Assembly (NCBI GenBank): GCA_030141605.1
Contig: JAQGDQ010002414.1
Location: 1-58,923, forward strand
Direction of reading: 5' to 3'
Length of the DNA stretch: 58,923 bases
Source: Tubiluchus corallicola
Taxonomy: Eukaryota; Priapulida; Priapulimorpha; Priapulimorphida; Tubiluchidae
Shown here piece by piece: positions 36,549 through 45,161 of this stretch. The notes beneath the pieces are model-generated. The model was given only the letters and a program-made list of their open reading frames with translations. It was not told the origin of the DNA and ran no database searches. A program made the position numbers and the translations under genes. The first letter of the stretch is position 1; every line of letters begins with the position of its first letter.

Positions 36549-37808
36549 TTAAGTTTTTCTTTTCTTCTTTTGCGAAGCAGGCAGCAATATGTTATTAAGA
36601 ATTAACCTATATCCGGGCGAGTTAGGGTGCAAGTTCATGTTTGTCGGCTCTTCTCCTACAAAGTGTTGATAATCTTCAGGATCGTGTCCTCCATAAAATG
36701 TCCAAAAACCTTTTCCGTGTGCCCCATGTATATATTTTGCTTCACCCAATAGGATATTTTCTCCCATTATAGTTACACTTGGTTTTATTAGGTGTTTCTT
36801 AAAAGCGGTTGTTTGTCCATAAAAACCTTTTATAATTCGGGTATGATTTTGTGTTAATATGGCGGGGATGGGATCCCATTTTGCAGAAAATTCTAAAAGG
36901 GTAAAAAAATCTTCTGACTCTTTGATTTTTCTCTCAAAAGATTGGTGATCTATGTCAGAGTATTCATATTCATATGGGTCTAATTTGATTTTGAAATTGT
37001 GAAAGGCTAATGTATTGTTATAATTCAATAGCTCTTGTGCATTTTTTTCTTGTGGGTCACCATCATATATTGTAGCACAAATATCTGTATCTTCTGCCGC
37101 CAAGGAAATATCAAAAGAGTCTGTGCCAGAACACATTGAAAGCAAATATCCTCCCCCAGCGACGAAGTTTTTAATTTTTTTGGCTACTTCTAATTTTAGT
37201 TTTGAAACTTTGCTGTAACCATGCTTTTGTGCTATTTGATTGAGTTCCTCTTTCTGTTTTATATACCATTCGTGGTATTTATATGTGCGTTCAAATTTGC
37301 CAAATTGTCCTGTAAAGTCTTCGTGGTGCAAGTGCAACCAGTCATATTTAGGGAGTTCATCATTGAGGATTTCATCATCATATATTATAGTGTAAGGAAT
37401 TTCCGAATATGTCATTACTAACGTTACAGCATCATCCCAAGGCAAAGATGATTTGGGAGCGTACACTGCTATTTTTGGAGCTTTTTCAAGCTTTATAACG
37501 TCAGAATTAGATGCCATACTAGAAGCACTGTTTCTAATGTCTATGGCTTTGGCATCAGAAACGATTTTATAGTTTATGTTTTTTATGATTAAATCGTCTT
37601 CAATTACGGAATGGTACGGTATCATAAAGCTACCGCCTTCAAAATTTAAAAGCCATTCAGCACCGCTGCCTTGCTGCAATGTAGAGTATACTACTCCATA
37701 TGCTTTTAGGTGGTTAGTTTGTTCTTTATTCATTAAAATTAATAGATATGAAGCGCTGGCATTGCAACAAATCAAACAATAACTAATGGATAGAAGTAAT
37801 TTTTTCAT
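36549..37808 (-). CDS. Bacteroidota-specific exported amidotransferase-like protein
   Basis: The 419-residue product has a signal peptide (ends near CNASAS) and then SYLLILMNKEQTNHLKAYG and WLLNFEGGSFMIPYH. This matches a family widespread in Bacteroidota that databases often label asparagine synthetase B, though it lacks the real AsnB domains. The middle (YDWLHLHHEDFTGQFGKFER, then FVAGGGYLLSMCSGTDSFD) resembles a class I glutamine-amidotransferase-like fold with a Cys in the nucleophile elbow. The function is unknown to me. A -7-like box, TATATTTG on the minus strand at 37843-37836, lies upstream. Confidence 0.7.
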   Translation of the reverse strand: MKKLLLSISYCLICCNASASYLLILMNKEQTNHLKAYGVVYSTLQQGSGAEWLLNFEGGSFMIPYHSVIEDDLIIKNINYKIVSDAKAIDIRNSASSMASNSDVIKLEKAPKIAVYAPKSSLPWDDAVTLVMTYSEIPYTIIYDDEILNDELPKYDWLHLHHEDFTGQFGKFERTYKYHEWYIKQKEELNQIAQKHGYSKVSKLKLEVAKKIKNFVAGGGYLLSMCSGTDSFDISLAAEDTDICATIYDGDPQEKNAQELLNYNNTLAFHNFKIKLDPYEYEYSDIDHQSFERKIKESEDFFTLLEFSAKWDPIPAILTQNHTRIIKGFYGQTTAFKKHLIKPSVTIMGENILLGEAKYIHGAHGKGFWTFYGGHDPEDYQHFVGEEPTNMNLHPNSPGYRLILNNILLPASQKKKRKT

Positions 37809-37835
37809 GATGAAGAATAAGGTTTTAACTTATGA

Positions 37836-37843
37836 CAAATATA
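37836..37843 (-). promoter_or_regulatory. Candidate -7 box for the gene at 37808
   Basis: TATATTTG on the minus strand, an exact TAnnTTTG match, 27 bases from the start codon. No clear TTG is seen 19-20 bases upstream of it. Confidence 0.35.
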
Positions 37844-37855
37844 TGAAAACATTGG

Positions 37856-38293
37856 TTATTTTAATACCATTTTATAGTGTTGAATGTCGCACTCTAAAAA
37901 CATATTTCCTTCCTTTTTAAATCCATATTTTGAATATAAGGGAATAGCAGATAGTTGTGCATGCAAGTAAATGGAGCAATGATGGTTAAAGTTTTCATGT
38001 TCCTTAACGTCCTGCAGAACGGCTTCTAATAGCTGACTTCCTACATGTTGATTTCTGTATTTATGTAATACGGCAAACCTTTCTAGCTTAATGCCATGTT
38101 TAGTAAATCGCCATCTTGCGGTACCACAAGGAGTAGAATTTTTATAAGCTAAAAAATGGTTAGATTTCTGTTCAAACTCATCTATTTCTTCTGATGCGGG
38201 AACATTTTGCCCAACAACAAACACTTCTGTTCTAATTTTATGAGCTTCTTGTAATTCGGTTGTGTTATTTATTTTTTTTACCCAAATACTCAT
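37856..38293 (-). CDS. GNAT family acetyltransferase
   Basis: This 145-residue protein has the GNAT fold, with the acetyl-CoA loop in ERFAVLHKYRNQHVGSQLLE (R-x-x-x-x-G-S/A) and a late YSKYGFKKEG. The N-terminal half has EVFVVGQNVPASEEIDEFE, seen in small GNATs of the ElaA/YjdJ kind. The substrate cannot be told. Its start overlaps the end of phoH by 29 bases, so the two are translated from one message. Confidence 0.88.
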   Translation of the reverse strand: MSIWVKKINNTTELQEAHKIRTEVFVVGQNVPASEEIDEFEQKSNHFLAYKNSTPCGTARWRFTKHGIKLERFAVLHKYRNQHVGSQLLEAVLQDVKEHENFNHHCSIYLHAQLSAIPLYSKYGFKKEGNMFLECDIQHYKMVLK

Positions 38294-39245
38294 GTTTATT
38301 TAATGCATCTCCTCTTTTTTTGCTGTATGCTTCTATAATATTTTTAACGATTTTATGCCTTATGACATCATTGCTAGTAAACTCTATAAAGCCAATACCT
38401 TTTATTCCTGTTAATATTTTTTCTGCTTCCAACATGCCAGATTTTTGGTTGGGAGGTAAATCTATTTGAGTTTTATCGCCATTAATGATAAGTTTAGCGT
38501 TTACTCCCATACGTGTAAGAAACATTTTTATTTGCATAGGCGTTGTATTTTGTGCTTCATCTAGCAAAATAAAAGCGTCATTAAGTGTTCGTCCACGCAT
38601 GTAGGCGAGTGGTGCAATTTCAATGATAGCATTTTCTTTAAAATATTTTAATTTTTCCTTTGGTATCATATCTTGCAATGCATCATGCACAGGGCGCAAG
38701 TAAGGATCTATTTTTTCTTTTAAATCTCCTGGCAAAAAACCTAAATTCTCACCAGCCTCTATTGCAGGTCGTGTTACTATTATTTTTTTTATTTCTTTGT
38801 TTTTCAAAGCCTTTACAGCCAATGCTATTGAAAGGTAGGTTTTTCCTGTTCCAGCAGGACCACTTACAAATACAATGTCATTCTTTTTTATCAACCCTAT
38901 TAACTCTTTTTGGTGTTTTGTTTTAGGACGAATCACATTGCCACTAACTCCAAATATTAAGGTATCTTCTTTGTTACTTTCTATTATGTTGTCTTTTGTA
39001 GTGATAAAGTTTTTCACATCATCTTCTATGATTTTTCCCTTTTTGTTATAGTATTTCAATAGAGAGTTGATGATGTCATTTAATTTTAAAATATTGGCAC
39101 TCTCTCCTTGAATTTTGATTGTATTTCCTCTTGAAATAATTTTTACAGTAGGAAAAGCGTCTGCTAAAACTTTAAGATTTCTATTGTTTGCACCCAAAAA
39201 GTCAACCATAGAAACATCTTCTAAGATTATATTTTTTTCTATCAA
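38265..39245 (-). CDS. phoH: PhoH-like ATPase
   Basis: The 326-residue product has an N-terminal KH-like region (about residues 15-70) and a PhoH domain with Walker A VSGPAGTGKTYLSIALAVKA, then VTRPAIEAGENLGFLPGDLKEK and the Walker B segment ILLDEAQNTT. PhoH proteins are predicted ATPases, possibly RNA-linked, of uncertain role. It is encoded head to head with the SAM-hydrolase-type gene (39359). The GNAT gene downstream overlaps it. Confidence 0.92.
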   Translation of the reverse strand: MIEKNIILEDVSMVDFLGANNRNLKVLADAFPTVKIISRGNTIKIQGESANILKLNDIINSLLKYYNKKGKIIEDDVKNFITTKDNIIESNKEDTLIFGVSGNVIRPKTKHQKELIGLIKKNDIVFVSGPAGTGKTYLSIALAVKALKNKEIKKIIVTRPAIEAGENLGFLPGDLKEKIDPYLRPVHDALQDMIPKEKLKYFKENAIIEIAPLAYMRGRTLNDAFILLDEAQNTTPMQIKMFLTRMGVNAKLIINGDKTQIDLPPNQKSGMLEAEKILTGIKGIGFIEFTSNDVIRHKIVKNIIEAYSKKRGDALNKHEYLGKKNK

Positions 39246-39296
39246 TGTACTACTGTTTTAGTATATAAATAAATAAATTTTTTTAAAATTATTTGT

Positions 39297-39304
39297 TATC
39301 TTTG
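39297..39304 (+). promoter_or_regulatory. Candidate -7 box for the SAM hydrolase-type gene
   Basis: TATCTTTG, an exact TAnnTTTG match, 54 bases upstream of the ATG at 39359. It makes the upstream in-frame start at 39293 impossible as a start for that message. No clear TTG at -33. Confidence 0.4.
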
Positions 39305-39358
39305 TTTTTTACAAAAAAAAATGAAATAATTAGAAATAATTATTTTTATTCGTCTGAA

Positions 39359-40126
39359 ATGTCTATTATAACATTGTTATCTGACTTTGGTACTTCTGAC
39401 TACTATGTTGCTGCTATAAAAGGGCAGTTACTGTCGCTAGATCGAAATGCCAAAATTGTAGATATATCCCATCATATTGCTCCTTTTGATGTAATGCATG
39501 CAGCTTTTGTAATGAATAATGCGTTTCATTCTTTTCCTAAAGGTACTGTTCATATAATATTTATGAAAAATGGAATAAAATACGAGCGGTGCTTAGCAGC
39601 AGTAGTTGAAGGACACACTTTTTTATGCTATGATAATGGTATTTTGGGGCTTATTAGCCAATATAACCCACAGGAAGTGTTTCTTTTAAATAGAGAAAAA
39701 GACCAAACAACTAAACAAGCATTAATAAATAATGCTATAAAACTCTCAAAAGGTGAAAAAATTACCAAATTAGGGCATATTATTTTTGACTTCCAATTGC
39801 TTTTTTCTAGAAACGTAAGGCGAACAGGAAATAACCAATTGATAGGGAATGTGCTGAGAGTAGATAATTATGGCAATTTGATTACCAATATCTCCAAAGA
39901 ACATATTGAAAAATTTAACCCTGAGAACAAACCAATTGAAATTCATTTTGGAAAAGAAGTGTTATATCAAATAGAGACGTCAATAAAAAATATTTCTGAA
40001 TGCGATTGCTTTTGTCTATTTAACTCCAATAATTTTTTAAAAATAGGAATGAAAGATGCCAATGCCTCCCAGCTGTTAGGATTGCATGTTGATAGCAATA
40101 TAATTATTCATTTCACATATACATAA
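39359..40126 (+). CDS. SAM hydroxide adenosyltransferase (DUF62 family)
   Basis: I start at the ATG at 39359 because the core motif ITLLSDFGTSDYYVAAIKG begins there and a promoter-like box lies at 39297. The 255-residue product also has IVDISHHIAPFDVMHAAFVM, CYDNGILGLIS and VDNYGNLITNIS. These are features of the fluorinase/chlorinase-like family, whose common members split S-adenosylmethionine into adenosine and methionine using water. It is divergent from phoH. Confidence 0.9.
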   Translation: MSIITLLSDFGTSDYYVAAIKGQLLSLDRNAKIVDISHHIAPFDVMHAAFVMNNAFHSFPKGTVHIIFMKNGIKYERCLAAVVEGHTFLCYDNGILGLISQYNPQEVFLLNREKDQTTKQALINNAIKLSKGEKITKLGHIIFDFQLLFSRNVRRTGNNQLIGNVLRVDNYGNLITNISKEHIEKFNPENKPIEIHFGKEVLYQIETSIKNISECDCFCLFNSNNFLKIGMKDANASQLLGLHVDSNIIIHFTYT

Positions 40127-40172
40127 ATCATCTTTGTTACTTTTACTAATCATAGCTTGAAATTAAGAAATT

Positions 40173-41192
40173 ATGAAACACAGAAGAAATTTTTTAAAAC
40201 GATGCATTGCAATTACAACCTCATTCAGTTTGTTGCCATCACGGATGCTTGGGACAGAAACAAAAGATAAGAACATTGCCGCTAAATTACCAACGAGCAA
40301 ACAACAACAGAAACAGAAAATAGTAATTTCTACGTGGAGTTCAGGAATAGCAGCCAATAAAGATGCTTGGAAAGTGCTGAGCAATGGAGGAACGTCGTTG
40401 GATGCTGTGGAAAAAGGTGTTATGAACGCAGAGGCAGATGAACACAATATGACGGTGGGATATGGCGCCTTTCCTGATGCATCAGGAAAGATAACATTAG
40501 ATGCATCTATTATGGATGATAAGTACAACTGTGGAGCAGTAGCCTTTTTAGAAAACATCAAGCACCCTGTTTGTGTTGCAAGAAAAGTAATGGAAAAAAC
40601 CCCTCACGTAATGCTTGCAGGAGATGGAGCATTTGATTTTGCAATTAAGCAAGGATTTAAAAAAGAGAATTTAGTTACGAAAAAATCTATGCAAAAATGG
40701 AAAGAGTGGAAAAAAAACAATAAGTTTAAGCCTATTATTAATATAGAAAACCACGACACTATAGGTATGTTGGCAATGGATGATAAGGGCAACTTAGGGG
40801 GTGCATGCACAACAAGCGGGTTAGCATATAAACTTAGGGGACGTGTCGGAGACTCTCCTATTATTGGCTCAGCTCTATATGTAGACAATAATGCAGGTGC
40901 AGTAGTTTGTACAGGTTTGGGAGAGGCAGTTATTAGAACCTCTTTGGCGAGTGTGGTTATAGAAATGATGCGCCAAGGGAAAGACCCAAATGAAGCGTGT
41001 AAAATGGGAATAGAAAGAGTTTTTCAAGTACACTATCAACGCAAGGAGTTTAACGATATGCAAGTAGGAGTGATTTCTATAGATAAGAATGGAAACTATG
41101 GAGGCTATAGTTTGCGTAAAGGATTTAACTTTGCGGTTCAGTCAGACACAATAGATAACATACTAGTGGATGTTGACCATTTGGTAGATTAG
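40173..41192 (+). CDS. Tat-exported N4-glycosylasparaginase (Ntn-hydrolase)
   Basis: The 339-residue product has a twin-arginine signal (HRRNFLKRCIAITTSFSLLP). The glycosylasparaginase fold has GGTSLDAVEKGVMNAEADE, the self-cleavage site HDTIGMLAMDDKGN in which Thr becomes the N-terminal nucleophile, and GRVGDSPIIGSALYVDNNAG. It would split the link between GlcNAc and asparagine in glycopeptides in the periplasm. An imperfect promoter-like CATCTTTG lies about 45 bases upstream. Confidence 0.92.
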   Translation: MKHRRNFLKRCIAITTSFSLLPSRMLGTETKDKNIAAKLPTSKQQQKQKIVISTWSSGIAANKDAWKVLSNGGTSLDAVEKGVMNAEADEHNMTVGYGAFPDASGKITLDASIMDDKYNCGAVAFLENIKHPVCVARKVMEKTPHVMLAGDGAFDFAIKQGFKKENLVTKKSMQKWKEWKKNNKFKPIINIENHDTIGMLAMDDKGNLGGACTTSGLAYKLRGRVGDSPIIGSALYVDNNAGAVVCTGLGEAVIRTSLASVVIEMMRQGKDPNEACKMGIERVFQVHYQRKEFNDMQVGVISIDKNGNYGGYSLRKGFNFAVQSDTIDNILVDVDHLVD

Positions 41193-41231
41193 GCTTTCTT
41201 TAAGGGAAAAAATAATTTTACTTTTTGTCAT

Positions 41232-41262
41232 TTGTTTATTCTCATTATAAACTGTATATTAG
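41232..41262 (+). promoter_or_regulatory. Candidate promoter of the small lipoprotein gene
   Basis: TTG at 41232-41234 and TATATTAG at 41255-41262 are 20 bases apart; one mismatch in the last box. Confidence 0.35.
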
Positions 41263-41307
41263 CCATAAATTTCTTTTAAAAGATATAAACAAAATCGCCT
41301 ACTTATC

Positions 41308-41646
41308 ATGAAAAATATACAAAAATCATTATTCTTATTCATAGTAGTAGCCTTTTTATGCTGCTGCCAAACATCTCTAAAAATTGTCGTTTTAAACGAA
41401 ACAGGGAACGCAGAAAGTGGTGTAAAAGTTGCATTATATGAAAAAGAAGATGATTATAACAATAGTACAAAACCTGTATTTGTTGGAGAAACCAATGACA
41501 AAGGAGAGATGAAAGTGCCTGCGTTGCAACCTAAAAAATATTTTATAGAAGCAAAAAAAGGAGACAAAAGCAACATAGATAGAGGAGAGCACACAGAAAA
41601 ATTAACTAAGAAAAAACAAAATAAAGTACATGTGATTATAGAGTAA
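41308..41646 (+). CDS. Small lipoprotein with carboxypeptidase-regulatory-like domain
   Basis: This 112-residue protein has a lipoprotein signal (FLCCCQT, Cys near residue 20). One beta-sandwich domain follows, of the kind seen in carboxypeptidase-regulatory or SpaA-like repeats: IVVLNETGNAESGVKVALYE, then VGETNDKGEMKVPALQPKKY. The C-terminus is lysine-rich. It is likely a surface or periplasmic protein of unknown role and is followed 31 bases later by the DPM1-like gene. Confidence 0.75.
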   Translation: MKNIQKSLFLFIVVAFLCCCQTSLKIVVLNETGNAESGVKVALYEKEDDYNNSTKPVFVGETNDKGEMKVPALQPKKYFIEAKKGDKSNIDRGEHTEKLTKKKQNKVHVIIE

Positions 41647-41677
41647 AGGACACATTGCTTTTTACATCCTTTTAAAT

Positions 41678-42424
41678 ATGAAGAAACATTCTTTAGCAAT
41701 AGTACCCACTTATAACGAAAAGGAGAATATAGAAGATCTTATTAAAAGTATTTTAGAACAAGATGAGGGATTTGATGTATTGGTTGTGGACGACAACTCG
41801 CCTGATGGAACAAGTAAAAAAGTTGAAAAATTACAAATCAAATACAACGATAGATTGCATTTGATAGTTAGAGAAAAAAAATTAGGGTTAGGAACAGCAT
41901 ACATAGTGGGGTTTAAATATGCTTTGCAGAACAAATATAACTATGTGTACGAGATAGATGCTGATTTTTCACATAACCCTAAGGACCTAATACGATTATA
42001 TTATGTTTGTAAAAAGGAAAAATATGATGTTGCTGTTGGTTCAAGATATATTGATGGAGTAAGGATTGTAGATTGGCCTCTAAGCAGAATTTTGTTGTCT
42101 TTTTTTGCTAGCAAATATGTTTTTATGCTTATGAGAATGCCTATAAAAGACCCAACCGCAGGGTTTGTATGCTATAGAAGAAAAGTATTAAAAACAATAA
42201 ATTTAGATAAAGTAGAATTTAAGGGTTATGCATTCCAAATAGAAATGAAATTTTTAGCATGGAAATATGGTTTTAAACTAAAGGAAGTGCCCATTCTGTT
42301 TATGAACAGAGCCAAAGGAAAATCTAAAATGTCATATAAAATTTTTCATGAAGCAGTATTTGGCGTATTCAAAATGGTGATAGCAAGTATGTCTCGCGAT
42401 TTTAGAAAGAACTATTATAACTAA
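41678..42424 (+). CDS. Polyprenol-phosphate mannosyltransferase-like GT2
   Basis: The 248-residue product is a family 2 glycosyltransferase of the dolichol-phosphate-mannose synthase kind. It has AIVPTYNEKENIEDLIKSIL, the UDP/GDP-binding VLVVDDNSPDGTS, the metal-binding DADFSHNP, and GYAFQIEMKFLAWKYGFKL with the RAKGKSKMS tail. It would load a sugar, often mannose, on a polyprenyl phosphate at the inner membrane face. No C-terminal membrane helices are seen. Confidence 0.9.
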   Translation: MKKHSLAIVPTYNEKENIEDLIKSILEQDEGFDVLVVDDNSPDGTSKKVEKLQIKYNDRLHLIVREKKLGLGTAYIVGFKYALQNKYNYVYEIDADFSHNPKDLIRLYYVCKKEKYDVAVGSRYIDGVRIVDWPLSRILLSFFASKYVFMLMRMPIKDPTAGFVCYRRKVLKTINLDKVEFKGYAFQIEMKFLAWKYGFKLKEVPILFMNRAKGKSKMSYKIFHEAVFGVFKMVIASMSRDFRKNYYN

Positions 42425-42508
42425 ATAAGAGAGTATATTAAAATTAAATAAAAAGCATTTAGATTTTGAATAGACATATTCCTTTTCTTTTATCAATAAT
42501 TAAAAAAA

Positions 42509-43966
42509 ATGAAATTAGATAGAACAGTTATAGACAACAATATATATCCTGAACGAATATTACAATATGGTGAAGGGAATTTTTTAAGAGCCTTTGTAGA
42601 CTGGATGGTTGATAAAATGAATCGCTCAAATAATTTTAATAGCGGAGTGGTGGCAGTGCAGCCCATAGCAGAGGGACTGGCAGACTTAATTAATAGACAA
42701 AATGGATTATACCATGTAGTTCTGCAAGGTATAAAAAACCAAAAACCTATAAAAAAAAGCTATTTGATTGATTGCATTACTCGTGCCATTAATCCTTATC
42801 AAAATTTTGATGCTTATATTAAAATAGCCGAGAATCCTCATTTGAGATTTATTATATCCAACACTACGGAAGCTGGCATTACATATCATAAAGAGGATAG
42901 GATGGAACAAAAACCGCAATCTTCTTTTCCGGCAAAGGTTACAGCATTTCTATATAAAAGATTTAAAACTTTTGATGGCGACAAATCCAAAGGAGTAGCT
43001 CTTATTTGCTGCGAATTGATAGATAGAAATGCTGATAAGTTAAAGCAATGTGTTTTAAAGCATGTAGAGGAGTGGAATATCGAAAAAGAGTTTATAAGCT
43101 GGCTTGATGATGCTTGTGCCTTTTGCAATACCCTTGTGGATAGAATAGTGCCGGGATTTCCAAAAGATAATATTAAAGAAATACAAAAAGAGTTAGGTTT
43201 TGAGGATCAATTGGTAGTTGTGGGAGAATATTTTCATTTGTGGGTAATTGAAGCTCCTGATTGGGTACAAAAAGAATTTCCCACTGATAAATGCGACTTG
43301 AACATAAAATTTGTTAAGGATATTACCCCTTATAGAGAAAGAAAAGTAAGAGTGTTGAATGGGGCTCATACAGGAAGTTTTGCTGTTTCTATACTTGCAA
43401 ATATCAACACGGTAAAGGAGTCTGTGGAGCATCCAATCATTGGTGATTTCATGAAAGACATGGTGTTTGATGAAATATTACCAACACTACAAGGCACCCA
43501 ACAAGAATTGACAGATTTTGCCAACCAAATATTAGAGCGTTTTTACAACCCCTTTGTACAACACCTATGGACGAGCATTGCACTAAATTCCATGTCAAAG
43601 TGGAAGACAAGAAATATGTTCTCTTTATTGGATTATTATACCAAAAACAAAAAACTTCCTCCAAAACTTACTTTTTCTTTGAGTGCTTTAATAGCCTATT
43701 ATAAGGGAGAGTTTAGAGGCAAAAAAATCACTCTACAAGATGATGAGTTAGCAATTAAATATATGGCAGATTGTTGGGCAATGTATAATGGTACAAAAGA
43801 GAGCCTACATAAGGTAACACAAAAAGCGTTGGCTTTTAAACAAAATTGGGGACAAGATTTAAATGATATCCCAGATTTAACAACAACAGTTACTCGCTAT
43901 TTGAGTCAAATATTCAGCAAAGAGAGTAATGGTGGTATAGAGGAAATATTAAAAAAATTGAAATAA
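42509..43966 (+). CDS. uxaB: Tagaturonate reductase (altronate oxidoreductase)
   Basis: The 485-residue product has the mannitol-dehydrogenase-family pattern: YGEGNFLRAFVDWMVDKMN near the N-terminus, IISNTTEAGITY, CCELIDRNADKLKQCVLKH, VDRIVPGFP and VLNGAHTGSFAVSIL with the family's Lys/Arg-rich preceding loop. It reduces tagaturonate with NADH to altronate in galacturonate breakdown. The other hexuronate genes (uxaA, uxaC) are not in the window. Confidence 0.92.
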   Translation: MKLDRTVIDNNIYPERILQYGEGNFLRAFVDWMVDKMNRSNNFNSGVVAVQPIAEGLADLINRQNGLYHVVLQGIKNQKPIKKSYLIDCITRAINPYQNFDAYIKIAENPHLRFIISNTTEAGITYHKEDRMEQKPQSSFPAKVTAFLYKRFKTFDGDKSKGVALICCELIDRNADKLKQCVLKHVEEWNIEKEFISWLDDACAFCNTLVDRIVPGFPKDNIKEIQKELGFEDQLVVVGEYFHLWVIEAPDWVQKEFPTDKCDLNIKFVKDITPYRERKVRVLNGAHTGSFAVSILANINTVKESVEHPIIGDFMKDMVFDEILPTLQGTQQELTDFANQILERFYNPFVQHLWTSIALNSMSKWKTRNMFSLLDYYTKNKKLPPKLTFSLSALIAYYKGEFRGKKITLQDDELAIKYMADCWAMYNGTKESLHKVTQKALAFKQNWGQDLNDIPDLTTTVTRYLSQIFSKESNGGIEEILKKLK

Positions 43967-43985
43967 ATAAGAAGTAACAGGCAAC

Positions 43986-45131
43986 CTACTGAAGTATTTT
44001 ATAGTATAGCAATTCGTACTCTTTAACGATTTTATTGACATCATAATTTTGTGCTACTTGGCGTGCTTGTTCCTTAAATTTTGAAAGATGCTTGTCTTCT
44101 AATATTGTTAGTGCATTTTGTGCCATGTCCTGCACATCTCCTACATTACTTAAATATCCAGACACTCCATGAATGTTTAATTCTGGCACTCCCCCTACAT
44201 TGGAAGAGATTACTGGTGTTTTGCACGCCAGAGCTTCCAGGGCAGCAAGTCCAAAACTCTCTTCTTCTGATGGCAAAACAAATAAGTCTGCCATTGAGTA
44301 TATTTTTTCTACTCTATCTACTTGTCCTAAAAATTTTACATTATCAACTAAATTAAGATCACGAGTCATTTTTTCTACTGTGGGGCGTTCAGGACCATCG
44401 CCTACTAATAGAAAAAAGCTATTTGGGATTTTTTCATGTATTTGTTTAAATACTAATACAGCATCATTTACACGTTTTACTTTTCTGAAATTTGATGCAT
44501 GAACAATTAACTTACATGCTGCAGAGCCACAAATCTCTTGCCTTAATGATTTGTTTTTATAATCCTTAAAGTTATTTAGATTAACAAAATTAGGAATCAC
44601 ATTAATTTCTTTATCGGGGATAATTTTTAATGTTTCTAATTTCAAATTTTCCGAAACAGTAGTAACGACATCCGATTGTTTAATGCCAAATGCCACAACG
44701 TATTCAAAAGAGGGGTCTTTACCTATAATGGTAACGTCCGTGCCGTGTAGTGTTGTTATGATGGGCAGATGGTAGTTGTTCTCCTTTAAAATTTGTTTAG
44801 CTAAAAATGCAGATGTTGCATGGGGAACAGCATAGTGAACGTGCAAAACGTCTAACTTTGCATGCAATGCAACATCTATGATTTTACTTGTGAGTGCTGA
44901 TTCGTATGGTGAGTAACGAAATAGAGGGTAAGTATTTACTGTTACTTCATGAAAATAAATATTTTGATGAAAAACATCTAATCGTATTGGCGGCATGTAG
45001 GTGATGAAATGTATTTCATGGCCATGTATGGCTAATTGTTTACCCAATTCAGTGGCAACAATACCACTGCCCCCAAGTGAAGGGTAGCAAATAATTCCTA
45101 TTTTGAGATTTTTTTTTCGCTGCAAACTCAA
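43986..45131 (-). CDS. bshA: N-acetyl-alpha-D-glucosaminyl L-malate synthase
   Basis: The 381-residue product is a GT4 glycosyltransferase with KIGIICYPSLGGSGIVATEL at the N-terminus, LDVLHVHYAVPHATSAFLA, VHASNFRKVKR and PSEEESFGLAALEALACKTP with the GT4 Glu-x7-Glu, all fitting BshA. It makes the first intermediate of bacillithiol from UDP-GlcNAc and malate. It starts 30 bases after the GH3/beta-lactamase fusion gene on the same strand; other bsh genes are not seen. Confidence 0.92.
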   Translation of the reverse strand: MSLQRKKNLKIGIICYPSLGGSGIVATELGKQLAIHGHEIHFITYMPPIRLDVFHQNIYFHEVTVNTYPLFRYSPYESALTSKIIDVALHAKLDVLHVHYAVPHATSAFLAKQILKENNYHLPIITTLHGTDVTIIGKDPSFEYVVAFGIKQSDVVTTVSENLKLETLKIIPDKEINVIPNFVNLNNFKDYKNKSLRQEICGSAACKLIVHASNFRKVKRVNDAVLVFKQIHEKIPNSFFLLVGDGPERPTVEKMTRDLNLVDNVKFLGQVDRVEKIYSMADLFVLPSEEESFGLAALEALACKTPVISSNVGGVPELNIHGVSGYLSNVGDVQDMAQNALTILEDKHLSKFKEQARQVAQNYDVNKIVKEYELLYYKILQ

Positions 45132-45161
45132 TGCTTTTACTTCTATGGTTAATTAATTATT

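Noticed and set aside
36549-37808. Asparagine synthetase B as the product name
   Set aside because: The sequence has no N-terminal glutaminase Cys and no synthetase ATP-binding motif of AsnB, and it carries a signal peptide.
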